This document shows, in pieces, positions 46,613-54,712 of a stretch of DNA of 64,000 nt. The first letter of the stretch is position 1, and the number at the start of each line of letters is the position of its first letter. Under the pieces are notes generated by a model. That model saw nothing but the letters and a program-made list of their open reading frames with translations, searched no databases and was not told the DNA's origin. Both the position numbers and the translations under genes were made by a program. The DNA lies in assembly GCF_006384255.1 (NCBI RefSeq), contig NZ_VCED01000001.1:62001-126000 (forward strand). The letters are read 5' to 3'. Source of the DNA: Haemophilus seminalis (GTDB lineage: Bacteria > Pseudomonadota > Gammaproteobacteria > Enterobacterales > Pasteurellaceae).

Positions 46613-47675
46613 TAAATATTTCCCTAGTTATATTTTCTATAAGTAATGGAGGGATACATTCTCCAATGATCTGTCTAATCAATATTTCTGGAGTATCATC
46701 TGGGATTTCCCAATTATCAGGTAACCCTGTTAATCTCATTAATTCTAAAACAGATAATACTCTAGCATCAGAATATGTACCATCTAATAATGGTCTACCT
46801 GGATGAACATTACGTTGAGAGCTAATTGCATCATTACGAATAGTTATTGTTGGAGCTGGTTCATCCCATCGAATTCTACGATAACTAGAGTGATATCCTT
46901 TAACTTTTTCACCATTTGCTTTTCTAGGATAATGAACTAAATTCTCAAATGCTGATTTTCCTGTAGGAGTATGCTTCATCCACTCTATTTGTTGCTCTGT
47001 ATGCACTCTGCCATAATGCCATTTCAAACCTGAATGTTTACCTGACTCAATAGAAGGTAAATTGCCAATTGCTTGCTCCACACTTACTATGTTCTGTTTT
47101 AAAGGTAAATTCCAAATGGTTCCTTTTTTATTTAACCTAATAATAGCCCTTTTTCTTCTTTGTGGTGTTCCATAGTCTGCAGCATCTAGAATATCAAAAT
47201 GTATATGATATTCGCTTCCAAACTCATCTTCTAAAATATTCTTAATAGGTGTTAATTTATTATTAATATAAAGTTCTAATTTTAATAAAAACGGTACGTT
47301 TTCTATTAAAATATAAGCTGGCTTAAGTTTTTTTATCATCGCTATCACATACATAATGAGATAATTTCTGTTATCAGTAGCCATATTACTAACATCTCGA
47401 TTTTTTCCTGCTACACTCATACCTTGACAAGGGGGAGATGCAATTAAAAAATCTACTTGATTAGCAAGAGCAACATCTAATACTTTATTAAAAATACTTT
47501 TATTTCTAATATCTCCTGTCACCATCTTGTGGTTTGGATAAATTTTTTGATATAAATCAGCTCTTTTTTTTATTAATTCGTTAGCAACTATAATATCAAT
47601 ACCAACTCTCGATAAGAAATATTCTCCTATTCCTGAACCAGAAAAAAGAGATAATCCCCTTATATTTTTTTTCAT
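46602..47675 (-). CDS. DNA cytosine-5 methyltransferase, first of the pair
   Basis: 357 residues from the ATG at 47675 ([15 protein letters not shown]), which has AGATAGG six bases before it. An upstream ATG at 47699 lacks a ribosome site. Motifs: [59 protein letters not shown] and [12 protein letters not shown]. It methylates cytosine at C5, protecting the host from the nuclease encoded two genes downstream. The 245 bases upstream carry no gene and are very AT-rich. Confidence 0.93.
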   Translation of the reverse strand: MKKNIRGLSLFSGSGIGEYFLSRVGIDIIVANELIKKRADLYQKIYPNHKMVTGDIRNKSIFNKVLDVALANQVDFLIASPPCQGMSVAGKNRDVSNMATDNRNYLIMYVIAMIKKLKPAYILIENVPFLLKLELYINNKLTPIKNILEDEFGSEYHIHFDILDAADYGTPQRRKRAIIRLNKKGTIWNLPLKQNIVSVEQAIGNLPSIESGKHSGLKWHYGRVHTEQQIEWMKHTPTGKSAFENLVHYPRKANGEKVKGYHSSYRRIRWDEPAPTITIRNDAISSQRNVHPGRPLLDGTYSDARVLSVLELMRLTGLPDNWEIPDDTPEILIRQIIGECIPPLLIENITREIFNEN

Positions 47676-47920
47676 AAATAACCTATCTATATTTATCATG
47701 AAATTAATGATTAAATCTAATTACATGCGATTTTATTTGTAGAATCTTGTCTATTATTTTATAATCAAATTTTCTCGTTTTAGTTCTTCGAATCATTTAC
47801 CATGAATATCACTTAATAACTTGAATGTACCACATGATTTTATTTATATTTAAATAGAGAATAGAGACGGTATAGATGTTGGATAATCCAAGTACGCTTA
47901 AGCTTTGCTTTGCTAAATAG

Positions 47921-48253
47921 TCACTTTCTAGATAAGAATTTAAAGAATACATCAAAAGCAATCTGCGCATCACTAGACATTTTTCGATAGTGGCTGATTA
48001 GCTGCTTTTCTTTTTCATTCAATTTACTTTCACTCATAGAACCACGAAACATTTCCCCTTCTCCACGCATTAACCAATTCAAATCAACATTCAATACATC
48101 ACTAATTTTGATTAAAACTTCAGCACTTGGATCACGTTCATTAAGTAAATAGTTCTGAAGGGTACGGTAAGGCATGTCAAGTAATTCAGCAAAGGCTTTA
48201 ATACTCAAGCCTTTATACTCCATCACCTCTCTTAAGCGGTTACTTATACTCAT
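47921..48253 (-). CDS. XRE-family transcriptional regulator
   Basis: 110 residues. An HTH of the Cro/CI type occupies about 5-60 (LSIKAFAELLDMPYRTLQNYLLNERDPS), followed by a short helical tail. It diverges from the right-hand transposase across 85 bases, so it may repress that promoter and its own. It may also act as a controller protein for the restriction-modification genes, which lie downstream on the same strand but 245 bases away. Confidence 0.8.
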   Translation of the reverse strand: MSISNRLREVMEYKGLSIKAFAELLDMPYRTLQNYLLNERDPSAEVLIKISDVLNVDLNWLMRGEGEMFRGSMSESKLNEKEKQLISHYRKMSSDAQIAFDVFFKFLSRK

Positions 48254-48267
48254 TTTTGTATCCTGAG

Positions 48268-48296
48268 TTGACTTGCATGTATTTTTTGAGTATGAT
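48268..48296 (+). promoter_or_regulatory. Promoter of the right-hand transposase
   Basis: TTGACT (48268-48273), a 17-base spacer, then TATGAT (48291-48296). It lies between the divergent XRE gene and the transposase, and so is a natural target of the regulator. Confidence 0.6.
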
Positions 48297-48338
48297 TAAA
48301 TCATCTTATATACCCACATTGTACATTTTTTTAGATTT

Positions 48339-49373
48339 ATGGCACAGCATTTTTTGTTATCTAGCTCTGCAAGAAAATTAAGTCCGCTAAGGATAGCTCA
48401 ACTATCTGATGCAGATGCATTTTCTTTATTGCATGAATTACGCTGGAGAAGTGAAAACGAACAAGTTTGCCCTAAATGCGGTGTACAACATCAAGCCTAC
48501 TTTATCTCTACTCGCAAGCAATGGCGATGCAAGCATTGTAAGCATACCTTTAGTATTACCTCAGGGACGATTTTTGCGAATCACAAGTTACCGATTCAAA
48601 CTTATTTATTCGCTATCGCCTTATTTGTGAATGCGGTAAAGGGCATTTCCGCTTGTCAGCTCTCTCGTGATTTGAATGTTCAGTACAAAACGGCTTTTAC
48701 GCTCGCGCACAAAATCCGTGAAAGCCTACAAATCCAAAAACAGTTATTTCCGCTTTCGGGTGAAATTCATATCGACGGCACTTATGTTCATTCTGCCCCA
48801 CGTCCTAAAAATAAGAAATCGGAGCGCGCGGATAGACGACTGAAAGAAAATGCCAATCCTAATAAACGGTCGATTTTGGTGATGCGTAACCGTTATAGCG
48901 AAGAAGAAACCGCAGAAAACCCATATTTAGTCGGTGCAAAGAAAACCTTAACCTTTCCGATTTTATCGGAAAGTAGCCAAGTCGTGAATAAACTGGCAAC
49001 AAGCTATATTAAGGCAGGCAGTCGTATTCATGCGGACGAAAACTCAGCTTATGACGAATTGATGATTCACTACGATTTACGTCGCGTAAACCATCAAAAA
49101 GAGTACCGCAGTGATGAAGGTATCACTAACAATCTTGCGGAAAGCTATTTCAGTCGCTTTAAGCGTATGATTATTGGCACACATCATAAAATCAGCAATA
49201 AGTATCTTGATAACTACGCCAACGAATGTGCTTATCGAGAAGATAATCGCCGTGTGGATAATCTGAGCCTATTTAACAGCACACTCGGGCAATGTCTTGC
49301 TACCGACAATACAGCGGACTGGCAAGGTTATTGGCAAGGTAATCATAGACAAGCAGAAAGGCTGATAATGTAA
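48339..49373 (+). CDS. IS1595-family transposase (right)
   Basis: 344 residues. Zinc ribbon CPKCGVQHQAYF..KQWRCKHCKHTF, HTH VQYKTAFTLAHKIRESL, and a catalytic domain with EIHIDGTYVHS and IHADENSAYDEL. Then NNLAESYFSRFKRMIIGTHHK and the C-terminal GYWQGNHRQ. It has a full set of catalytic residues and a good promoter, so this is the likelier active transposase of the element. Its stop overlaps the start of the next gene (TAATG). Confidence 0.92.
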   Translation: MAQHFLLSSSARKLSPLRIAQLSDADAFSLLHELRWRSENEQVCPKCGVQHQAYFISTRKQWRCKHCKHTFSITSGTIFANHKLPIQTYLFAIALFVNAVKGISACQLSRDLNVQYKTAFTLAHKIRESLQIQKQLFPLSGEIHIDGTYVHSAPRPKNKKSERADRRLKENANPNKRSILVMRNRYSEEETAENPYLVGAKKTLTFPILSESSQVVNKLATSYIKAGSRIHADENSAYDELMIHYDLRRVNHQKEYRSDEGITNNLAESYFSRFKRMIIGTHHKISNKYLDNYANECAYREDNRRVDNLSLFNSTLGQCLATDNTADWQGYWQGNHRQAERLIM

Positions 49374-49810
49374 TGGGAAATAAAATCTATTTTAGCCAAA
49401 TTCAGGCTAAAATCGACCGCTTGCAGCGTGAACGAACACAGGTGCTAGAACATCTCGAATTAGTTGAAAGAAAAATCCAAAAGCTCAACGATGCTCTTGA
49501 AGTGATGGAAGATGAAGCCTTAACCGATGAATACGATACTGAGGTTTATTCATACCGAACCTACAAACATAGATTCCGTGGGAAATTAAGACCAATGGTC
49601 TTAGCGGTACTTAAAGCCCAACCCGACCATTATTTCACGGTCAATGAAATCACTGAGATTGTCTTAATAAAAGACAGACAAGACCCTATCGTTCGTCCTA
49701 AGCATACAGTTTCGGTGCGTGGCGCGTTAAAACATTGGCTGACAAAAGGCGTAGTAGAACGGTTAGAAAGAGGCGTAACTGATGTCAAATGGCGACTGAA
49801 ACAAAAATAG
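49373..49810 (+). CDS. Coiled-coil / winged-helix accessory protein of the element
   Basis: 145 residues, translationally coupled to the transposase (TAATG). The first ~50 residues form a coiled coil (AKIDRLQRERTQVLEHLELVERKIQKLNDALE). The C-terminal ~80 look like a winged helix: LRPMVLAVLKAQPDHYFTVNEITEIVL..VSVRGALKHWLTKGVVERLERG. The layout suggests a DNA-binding partner or regulator of transposition. I do not recognise a named family. Confidence 0.7.
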   Translation: MGNKIYFSQIQAKIDRLQRERTQVLEHLELVERKIQKLNDALEVMEDEALTDEYDTEVYSYRTYKHRFRGKLRPMVLAVLKAQPDHYFTVNEITEIVLIKDRQDPIVRPKHTVSVRGALKHWLTKGVVERLERGVTDVKWRLKQK

Positions 49811-49830
49811 CGGATAAATACCGCTATTTT
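49804..49830. terminator. Bidirectional terminator between the two small genes
   Basis: A perfect 10-base stem AAAATAGCGG (49804-49813) / CCGCTATTTT (49821-49830). It includes the stop codon of the left gene. Confidence 0.8.
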
Positions 49831-50205
49831 CTATTCCAAAGGCTTTAATCGCCAAGATCTGAGGCAACGTTCAATAATTCCTCTTTTATGTAATTTCACC
49901 AGTATGCGGTTAACCGCGTTATAATGCTTATCACCGACATCAATAAATTGTGGCATTCCTCCCAATATTAAGACTTTTTCAGCAATCTCCCCACAAAACA
50001 TCCAATCGGGATTTTCGCGTAAGACTTGAGCGACTAATCGCATCGTAATCAAGGGCTGCGGTTTTGGTTCTTTCGGCATATAAGGTTGAGCTAATGTGTT
50101 AATCCCTTGTGACAAACACTGCATTTGCACCGTCAGCTCATCTTGCTTTTCTTTTAGCTTTAATAGGCGTTCCACTAACTCGTGTTTCAGCAACTTTTGT
50201 GCCAT
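49831..50205 (-). CDS. Second coiled-coil / winged-helix protein, convergent
   Basis: 124 residues on the opposite strand with the same plan as its neighbour. A coiled coil comes first (LVERLLKLKEKQDELTVQMQCLSQG). A winged-helix-like half follows: MRLVAQVLRENPDWMFCGEIAEKVLILGG..YNAVNRILVKLHKRGIIERCLRSWRL. Both would place a DNA-binding wing at the C-terminus. It sits directly inside the right terminal repeat. An 11-base hairpin (50210-50220 / 50236-50246) covers its leader. Function unknown. Confidence 0.7.
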   Translation of the reverse strand: MAQKLLKHELVERLLKLKEKQDELTVQMQCLSQGINTLAQPYMPKEPKPQPLITMRLVAQVLRENPDWMFCGEIAEKVLILGGMPQFIDVGDKHYNAVNRILVKLHKRGIIERCLRSWRLKPLE

Positions 50206-50209
50206 AATA

Positions 50210-50246
50210 AAAATCCCTATCGAGTTAAAATTTCAATAGGGATTTT
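50210..50246. repeat. Hairpin next to the right end of the element
   Basis: AAAATCCCTAT (50210-50220) pairs perfectly with ATAGGGATTTT (50236-50246). It could stop transcription running into or out of the element. Confidence 0.7.
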
Positions 50247-50266
50247 AAGGTTTTTAATCGGTTAAA

Positions 50267-50292
50267 TCTTTGTGCAACTGCTACATAATACC
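50267..50292 (-). repeat. Right terminal inverted repeat
   Basis: The exact complement of 42521-42546. It reads inwards TGCAACTGCTACATAATACC at its outer 20 bases. Confidence 0.9.
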
Positions 50293-50478
50293 GTAAAAAT
50301 CTGTTAAGACAGTAACTGCTATGATAGCAAACAGTAAAAGCTATCTAACGCCAACGGAAAAAATCTCCGCTCCTAAGGGCATAACTTGAAAGTGCGGTGA
50401 AATTAATGATTATCGCCTCTTGCATTTTCATAGACGCTCCTCATTTATTTAGCTAAACTCTTAACAATTTTTTGACAA

Positions 50479-51726
50479 ATGGAGAATGAAATGTCGCAGA
50501 ACGGTTCAGATCGCGATCCTTGGAGTAAACCAGGGCAAAGCAACGACCAACAGCCGGGAAATTCATCCAATAATAATGGATGGAATAACAATCAAAATCG
50601 TGGGAATCAAGAACAATCTCCGCCAGATATTGAGGAGATTTTTAATAACCTTCTCAGAAAATTAGGTGGTGGAAATAAAAAGAGCGGTCAAAACAATGGT
50701 AGTTCTCAAAACAGTACGCCATTTAATTTTGGAAAAGTGGTTCCACTTGCCGTTGCTATTGGTGCGATTATTTGGGGCGTAAGTGGTTTCTACACCATTA
50801 AAGAGGCTGAGCGTGGTGTGGTGCTTCGTTTTGGTGAATTACATTCTATTGTTCAACCAGGTTTGAATTGGAAACCAACATTTGTAGATAAAGTATTGCC
50901 GGTGAATGTCGAGCAAGTTAAAGAACTTCGTACGCAAGGTTCAATGCTGACTAAAGATGAAAATATGGTTCGTGTGGAAATGACCGTGCAATATCGTGTG
51001 CAAGATCCTGCCAAATATCGTTTTAGCGTGACGAATGCGGATGATAGTTTAGGTCAAGCGACTGACAGTGCATTGCGTTATGTGATCGGTCATATGTCAA
51101 TGAATGATATTTTAACAACAGGCCGTGCGGTTGTTCGTGAAGATACGTGGAAGGCGTTAAATGACATTATCAAATCCTATGATATGGGACTTGAGGTGAT
51201 TGATGTGAACTTCCAATCTGCGCGCCCACCTGAAGAAGTAAAAGATGCGTTTGATGATGCGATTAAAGCGCAGGAAGATGAACAACGTTTCATTCGTGAA
51301 GCGGAAGCCTATGCCCGAGAGAAAGAGCCGATTGCGCGTGGTGATGCACAACGTATTATTGAAGAAGCGACAGCTTATAAAGATCGTATTGTGTTAGATG
51401 CTCGAGGCGAAGTGGAACGTTTGCAGCGTTTATTGCCTGAATTTAAAGCTGCGCCAGATTTACTGCGTGAGCGTTTATATATTCAAACCATGGAAAAAGT
51501 CATGGCAAATACGCCAAAAGTGATGCTTGATGGCAATAATGGTAACAATTTAACTGTATTACCGTTAGAACAAATTATGGGTAAAAAAGTATCAGCTAAA
51601 GCGCCAGCCGTAACAGAAAGAGCGGTAGAATCTGCGCCTGTTTTATCACAGCCAGAGCGTATTAATCATTCTTCAAGCCAACTACCAAGCACTGTTGAGC
51701 CGATTCGCCAAGGGAGATTTAACTAA
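50479..51726 (+). CDS. hflK: HflK, FtsH protease modulator
   Basis: 415 residues. A long Gln/Asn/Gly-rich cytosolic head (1-75) is followed by one membrane span (about 82-105, VVPLAVAIGAIIWGVSGFYTI). The SPFH/band-7 domain comes next, with RVEMTVQYRVQDPAKYRF and the coiled-coil region. With HflC it forms the periplasmic-side HflKC complex around FtsH. SD AATGGAGAATGAA lies upstream. The stop and the hflC start overlap (TAATG). The 190 bases between the mobile element and this gene contain an uptake signal (50390-50398) and no gene. Confidence 0.95.
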   Translation: MENEMSQNGSDRDPWSKPGQSNDQQPGNSSNNNGWNNNQNRGNQEQSPPDIEEIFNNLLRKLGGGNKKSGQNNGSSQNSTPFNFGKVVPLAVAIGAIIWGVSGFYTIKEAERGVVLRFGELHSIVQPGLNWKPTFVDKVLPVNVEQVKELRTQGSMLTKDENMVRVEMTVQYRVQDPAKYRFSVTNADDSLGQATDSALRYVIGHMSMNDILTTGRAVVREDTWKALNDIIKSYDMGLEVIDVNFQSARPPEEVKDAFDDAIKAQEDEQRFIREAEAYAREKEPIARGDAQRIIEEATAYKDRIVLDARGEVERLQRLLPEFKAAPDLLRERLYIQTMEKVMANTPKVMLDGNNGNNLTVLPLEQIMGKKVSAKAPAVTERAVESAPVLSQPERINHSSSQLPSTVEPIRQGRFN

Positions 51727-52613
51727 TGCGTAAATTTTTATTACCAGCTATTTTTGTCATTGCGGCAGTGGTGTATTCCAGCGTCGTGGTCGTGACGGAA
51801 GGTACTCGCGGTATTATGTTGCGATTCAACAAAGTACAACGTGATGCAGATAACAAAGTAGTTGTATATGAACCAGGCTTGCATTTTAAAGTGCCCTTGA
51901 TTGATAGCATTAAAGTTTTAGATGCGCGTATTCGCACCTTAGATGGATCAGCAACACGTTTTGTTACTGTTGAGAAAAAAGACTTGCTAGTCGATTCTTA
52001 TGTGAAATGGAAAATTAGTGATTTTGGTCGATTCTACACATCTACTGGTGGTGGTGATTATACCCAAGCTTCAAGCTTGTTAAGCCGTAAAGTAAACGAT
52101 CGTTTGCGTTCTGAAATTGGTACAAGAACCATTAAAGATATCGTTTCTGGTACGCGCGGTGAATTAATGGAAGGGGCAAAAAAAGCTTTAAATTCAGGGC
52201 AAGACAGTACGGCAGAATTGGGTATTGAAGTAATTGATGTGCGTGTAAAACAAATTAATTTACCAGACGAAGTGTCTTCTTCAATTTACCAACGTATGCG
52301 TGCAGAACGTGATGCAGTCGCGCGTGAACACCGTTCTCAAGGTAAAGAAAAAGCTGCATTTATCCAAGCTGATGTAGATCGTAAAGTGACGTTGATTCTT
52401 GCTAATGCAAATAAAACTGCACAAGAATTACGTGGTTCAGGCGATGCCGCGGCGGCAAAATTATATTCAGATGCTTTTGCACAAGAGCCACAATTCTTCA
52501 GTTTTGTGCGTAGCTTAAAAGCCTATGAAGCAAGTTTTGCAAATTCTGACAATATGATGATTTTAAAACCGGATAGTGATTTCTTCCGCTTTATGCAGGC
52601 ACCGAAGAAATAG
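51726..52613 (+). CDS. hflC: HflC, FtsH protease modulator
   Basis: 295 residues: one N-terminal membrane span (about 3-21), the SPFH domain (VVVTEGTRGIMLRFNKV, DLLVDSYVKWKISDFGRFY), a helical region (REHRSQGKEKAAFIQADVDRKVTLILANANKTAQ) and a short tail. It is the partner of HflK in the same unit, with overlapping stop and start. A terminator follows. Confidence 0.95.
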   Translation: MRKFLLPAIFVIAAVVYSSVVVVTEGTRGIMLRFNKVQRDADNKVVVYEPGLHFKVPLIDSIKVLDARIRTLDGSATRFVTVEKKDLLVDSYVKWKISDFGRFYTSTGGGDYTQASSLLSRKVNDRLRSEIGTRTIKDIVSGTRGELMEGAKKALNSGQDSTAELGIEVIDVRVKQINLPDEVSSSIYQRMRAERDAVAREHRSQGKEKAAFIQADVDRKVTLILANANKTAQELRGSGDAAAAKLYSDAFAQEPQFFSFVRSLKAYEASFANSDNMMILKPDSDFFRFMQAPKK

Positions 52614-52629
52614 ATTTTAAATTGATAAA

Positions 52630-52660
52630 AACACCTTCCTTGTGAAGGTGTTTTTTTTAT
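52630..52660 (+). terminator. Rho-independent terminator after hflC
   Basis: AACACCTTC / GAAGGTGTT (52630-52638, 52644-52652) followed by a run of T. Confidence 0.88.
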
Positions 52661-53091
52661 AGCCAGCGTCTTACTTTTTGTTTGTAAAGACGATATTCAT
52701 CGCCAAATTTACTTTCCAAATAGGCTTCTTCTCGGGCTATTTGAAAGCGATTCATAACTAGTATAAAGGCAAGCACGCCTAACCAAGCTAAACTATTACC
52801 CAACCAAAGAGACCACGCAATTAACATTAACAGCAAACTTAAATACATTGGATTACGGCTAAATTGAAATATGCCTGTAGAAACTAATTGTGTTGTGTGT
52901 TTAAAGTCATGAGGATTGATGGTTGTTTTGCGGATAAAAAATTGAAGCACACTGCCTCCAGCAATCAAAAATGAAAGAGTAATGACAAAGGCAATAACTG
53001 CAAAATGGACAGAATAACTAGCTACTTTGGGCAAAAAATACATTGCTGTGCCAATTAATAAACAGAGTAGAGGTGGTGGAATAAATAACAT
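52657..53091 (-). CDS. Isoprenylcysteine methyltransferase-like membrane protein
   Basis: 144 residues, four membrane spans, ICMT/PEMT superfamily. The C-terminal half has the SAM-binding pattern FQFSRNPMYLSLLLMLIAWSL and AREEAYLESKFGDEYRLYKQKVRRWL. Bacterial members are small integral membrane methyltransferases. The substrate is unknown. It is convergent with hflC and downstream of nagE's terminator. Confidence 0.82.
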   Translation of the reverse strand: MLFIPPPLLCLLIGTAMYFLPKVASYSVHFAVIAFVITLSFLIAGGSVLQFFIRKTTINPHDFKHTTQLVSTGIFQFSRNPMYLSLLLMLIAWSLWLGNSLAWLGVLAFILVMNRFQIAREEAYLESKFGDEYRLYKQKVRRWL

Positions 53092-53107
53092 CGCTAAATC
53101 TCATTAA

Positions 53108-53136
53108 TAAAAATGCCGCCTAGTGATAGACGGCAT
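53108..53136 (-). terminator. Terminator after nagE
   Basis: ATGCCG / CGGCAT (53113-53118, 53131-53136) on the minus strand, followed by TTTTTATT. An uptake signal is adjacent (53139-53147). Confidence 0.7.
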
Positions 53137-53154
53137 GTAAAGTGCGGTCAAAAT

Positions 53155-54624
53155 TTATTTTAATTTTGCTTTAATCGCTTCTGCCATAAGTTCAGCTTCA
53201 GGCCCTAAAATGACTTGTAATCCATCATTACCTAATTTTACATTACCTTTTGAACCAAGCGCTTTAAGTTGATCTTCATTAATATTGTGATGGTCAACTA
53301 AAGTTAAGCGTAAACGAGTGATGCAAGCATCCACAGTTTTGAAGTTTTCTGAACCACCTAAAGCAGCGATAAATTTCACCGCTCTTTCTTCGCGAGATTG
53401 GTTGCTTTGTGTTGGGGCTGTAACTGTTTCTACTTCTGCTTTATCTTCACGTCCCAGCGTTTTGAGATTAAAGGCATTAATTGCAAAACGGAACACAAAA
53501 TAATAGATAGCAAAGAATACAATACCTTGTACAAGTAACATATACCAGCTAACGGCAAGTGGGTTGCGGCTAGAAAGTACCATATCCACTAAACCAGCAC
53601 TAAAGCCGAAGCCTGCAATCCAGTGCATTGTGGCTGCAATGAATACAGAGATACCTGTTAATAACGCATGCAATACATAAAGTACAGGCGCAACGAACAT
53701 GAATGAGAATTCAAGCGGTTCAGTGATCCCTGTAAAGAAAGAGGCTAATGCACCCGCAAGCATAATTGAGGCCACTTGTACTTTTTGATTTGGTTTTGCG
53801 CAGTGATAAATCGCAAGAGCAGCACCTGGTAAACCAAACATCATTACGGGGAAGAAACCAGCTTGATACATACCAGTTACGCCTACAGTTGCAGTGCCTT
53901 CGGCAATGGATTTAGCGCCGCCCAAGAAGTTTGGAATATCGTTGATACCCGCTACGTCAAACCAGAATACAGAGTTTAAGGCATGGTGTAAGCCAACAGG
54001 AATTAATAAGCGGTTGAAGAAACCGTAGATTCCCGCACCTACTGCACCTAAATCTTTGATGGATTCACCAAATGAAACGAGCGCGTTAAAAATATGAGGC
54101 CAAATATAGAGTAAGGCAAATGATACGGCAATCATCACGAAAGAAACCAAAATTGGGACGAGGCGTTTTCCGCTAAAGAACGAAAGTGCCTTTGGTAATT
54201 CAACTTGATAGAAACGGTTGTAAAGTTCAGCTGAAATCACACCAATTAAAATCCCGATAAATTGGTTATTGATTTTTTTGAATGCTGCAGGCACTTCACT
54301 AATATCAATGTGTTGTAATTGTGCTACACCAGCAGGGGAAAGTAGGGTGGTTACTACGTAGAAACCAACAAGACCTGAAAGTGCGGCGGAACCGTGTTTG
54401 TCTTTTGCAAGCCCAAACGCGACGCCCACAGCGAAGAGTAAGCCCATGTTGTCAATAATTGCTGCACCAGATTTAATTAATAATGCTGCTAATTGACTGT
54501 TTGCCCCCCAACCATCTGGGTCAATCCAATAGCCAATACCCATTAATAATGCCGCAGCAGGTAAGGCTGCCACAGGCACCATTAAGGCTTGACCGATTTT
54601 TTGTGCGTAACTAAGTACACTCAT
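53155..54624 (-). CDS. nagE: N-acetylglucosamine PTS permease, IICB
   Basis: 489 residues. The EIIC part (1-~375) has the motifs of the GlcNAc/glucose family (IPVGLHHALNSVFWF, GITEPLEFSFMFVAPVLY). The EIIB part (about 405-489) has the phosphorylated Cys434 in DACITRLRL. There is no IIA domain, so it would rely on the separate IIA-Glc (Crr). It brings in GlcNAc as GlcNAc-6-P, the same intermediate produced from sialic acid by the neighbouring genes. SD AAGGAGA precedes the ATG. I do not recall this gene in strain Rd. Confidence 0.9.
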   Translation of the reverse strand: MSVLSYAQKIGQALMVPVAALPAAALLMGIGYWIDPDGWGANSQLAALLIKSGAAIIDNMGLLFAVGVAFGLAKDKHGSAALSGLVGFYVVTTLLSPAGVAQLQHIDISEVPAAFKKINNQFIGILIGVISAELYNRFYQVELPKALSFFSGKRLVPILVSFVMIAVSFALLYIWPHIFNALVSFGESIKDLGAVGAGIYGFFNRLLIPVGLHHALNSVFWFDVAGINDIPNFLGGAKSIAEGTATVGVTGMYQAGFFPVMMFGLPGAALAIYHCAKPNQKVQVASIMLAGALASFFTGITEPLEFSFMFVAPVLYVLHALLTGISVFIAATMHWIAGFGFSAGLVDMVLSSRNPLAVSWYMLLVQGIVFFAIYYFVFRFAINAFNLKTLGREDKAEVETVTAPTQSNQSREERAVKFIAALGGSENFKTVDACITRLRLTLVDHHNINEDQLKALGSKGNVKLGNDGLQVILGPEAELMAEAIKAKLK

Positions 54625-54660
54625 ATAATCTCCTTAATTTTTATATTTTGATGAAATCAA

Positions 54661-54692
54661 AAGGCTTGAGCCCATTCTTTGCCTCAAGCCTT
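54661..54692 (-). terminator. Terminator after nanM
   Basis: A perfect 10-base stem AAGGCTTGAG / CTCAAGCCTT (54661-54670, 54683-54692), with TTGATTT on the minus strand. It separates nanM from nagE. Confidence 0.8.
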
Positions 54693-54712
54693 ATACATTA
54701 TTCTATGCCAAC

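Larger units (their letters stand above)
42521..50292. mobile_element. 7.8 kb element with IS1595-type transposases and a restriction-modification cassette
   Basis: The segment is bounded by a perfect 26-base inverted repeat (42521-42546, 50267-50292). At its left side lies one IS1595-type transposase gene reading outwards to the left end. At the right side lies a second, different one reading to the right end. Between them are a nuclease, two cytosine methyltransferases and an XRE regulator. At the far right are two small coiled-coil proteins. No 8-base target duplication is visible (left flank AAGAGTTC, right flank GTAAAAAT). The element separates a phosphopantetheinyl transferase gene from hflK, which I remember as neighbours in strain Rd. 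Confidence 0.75.
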
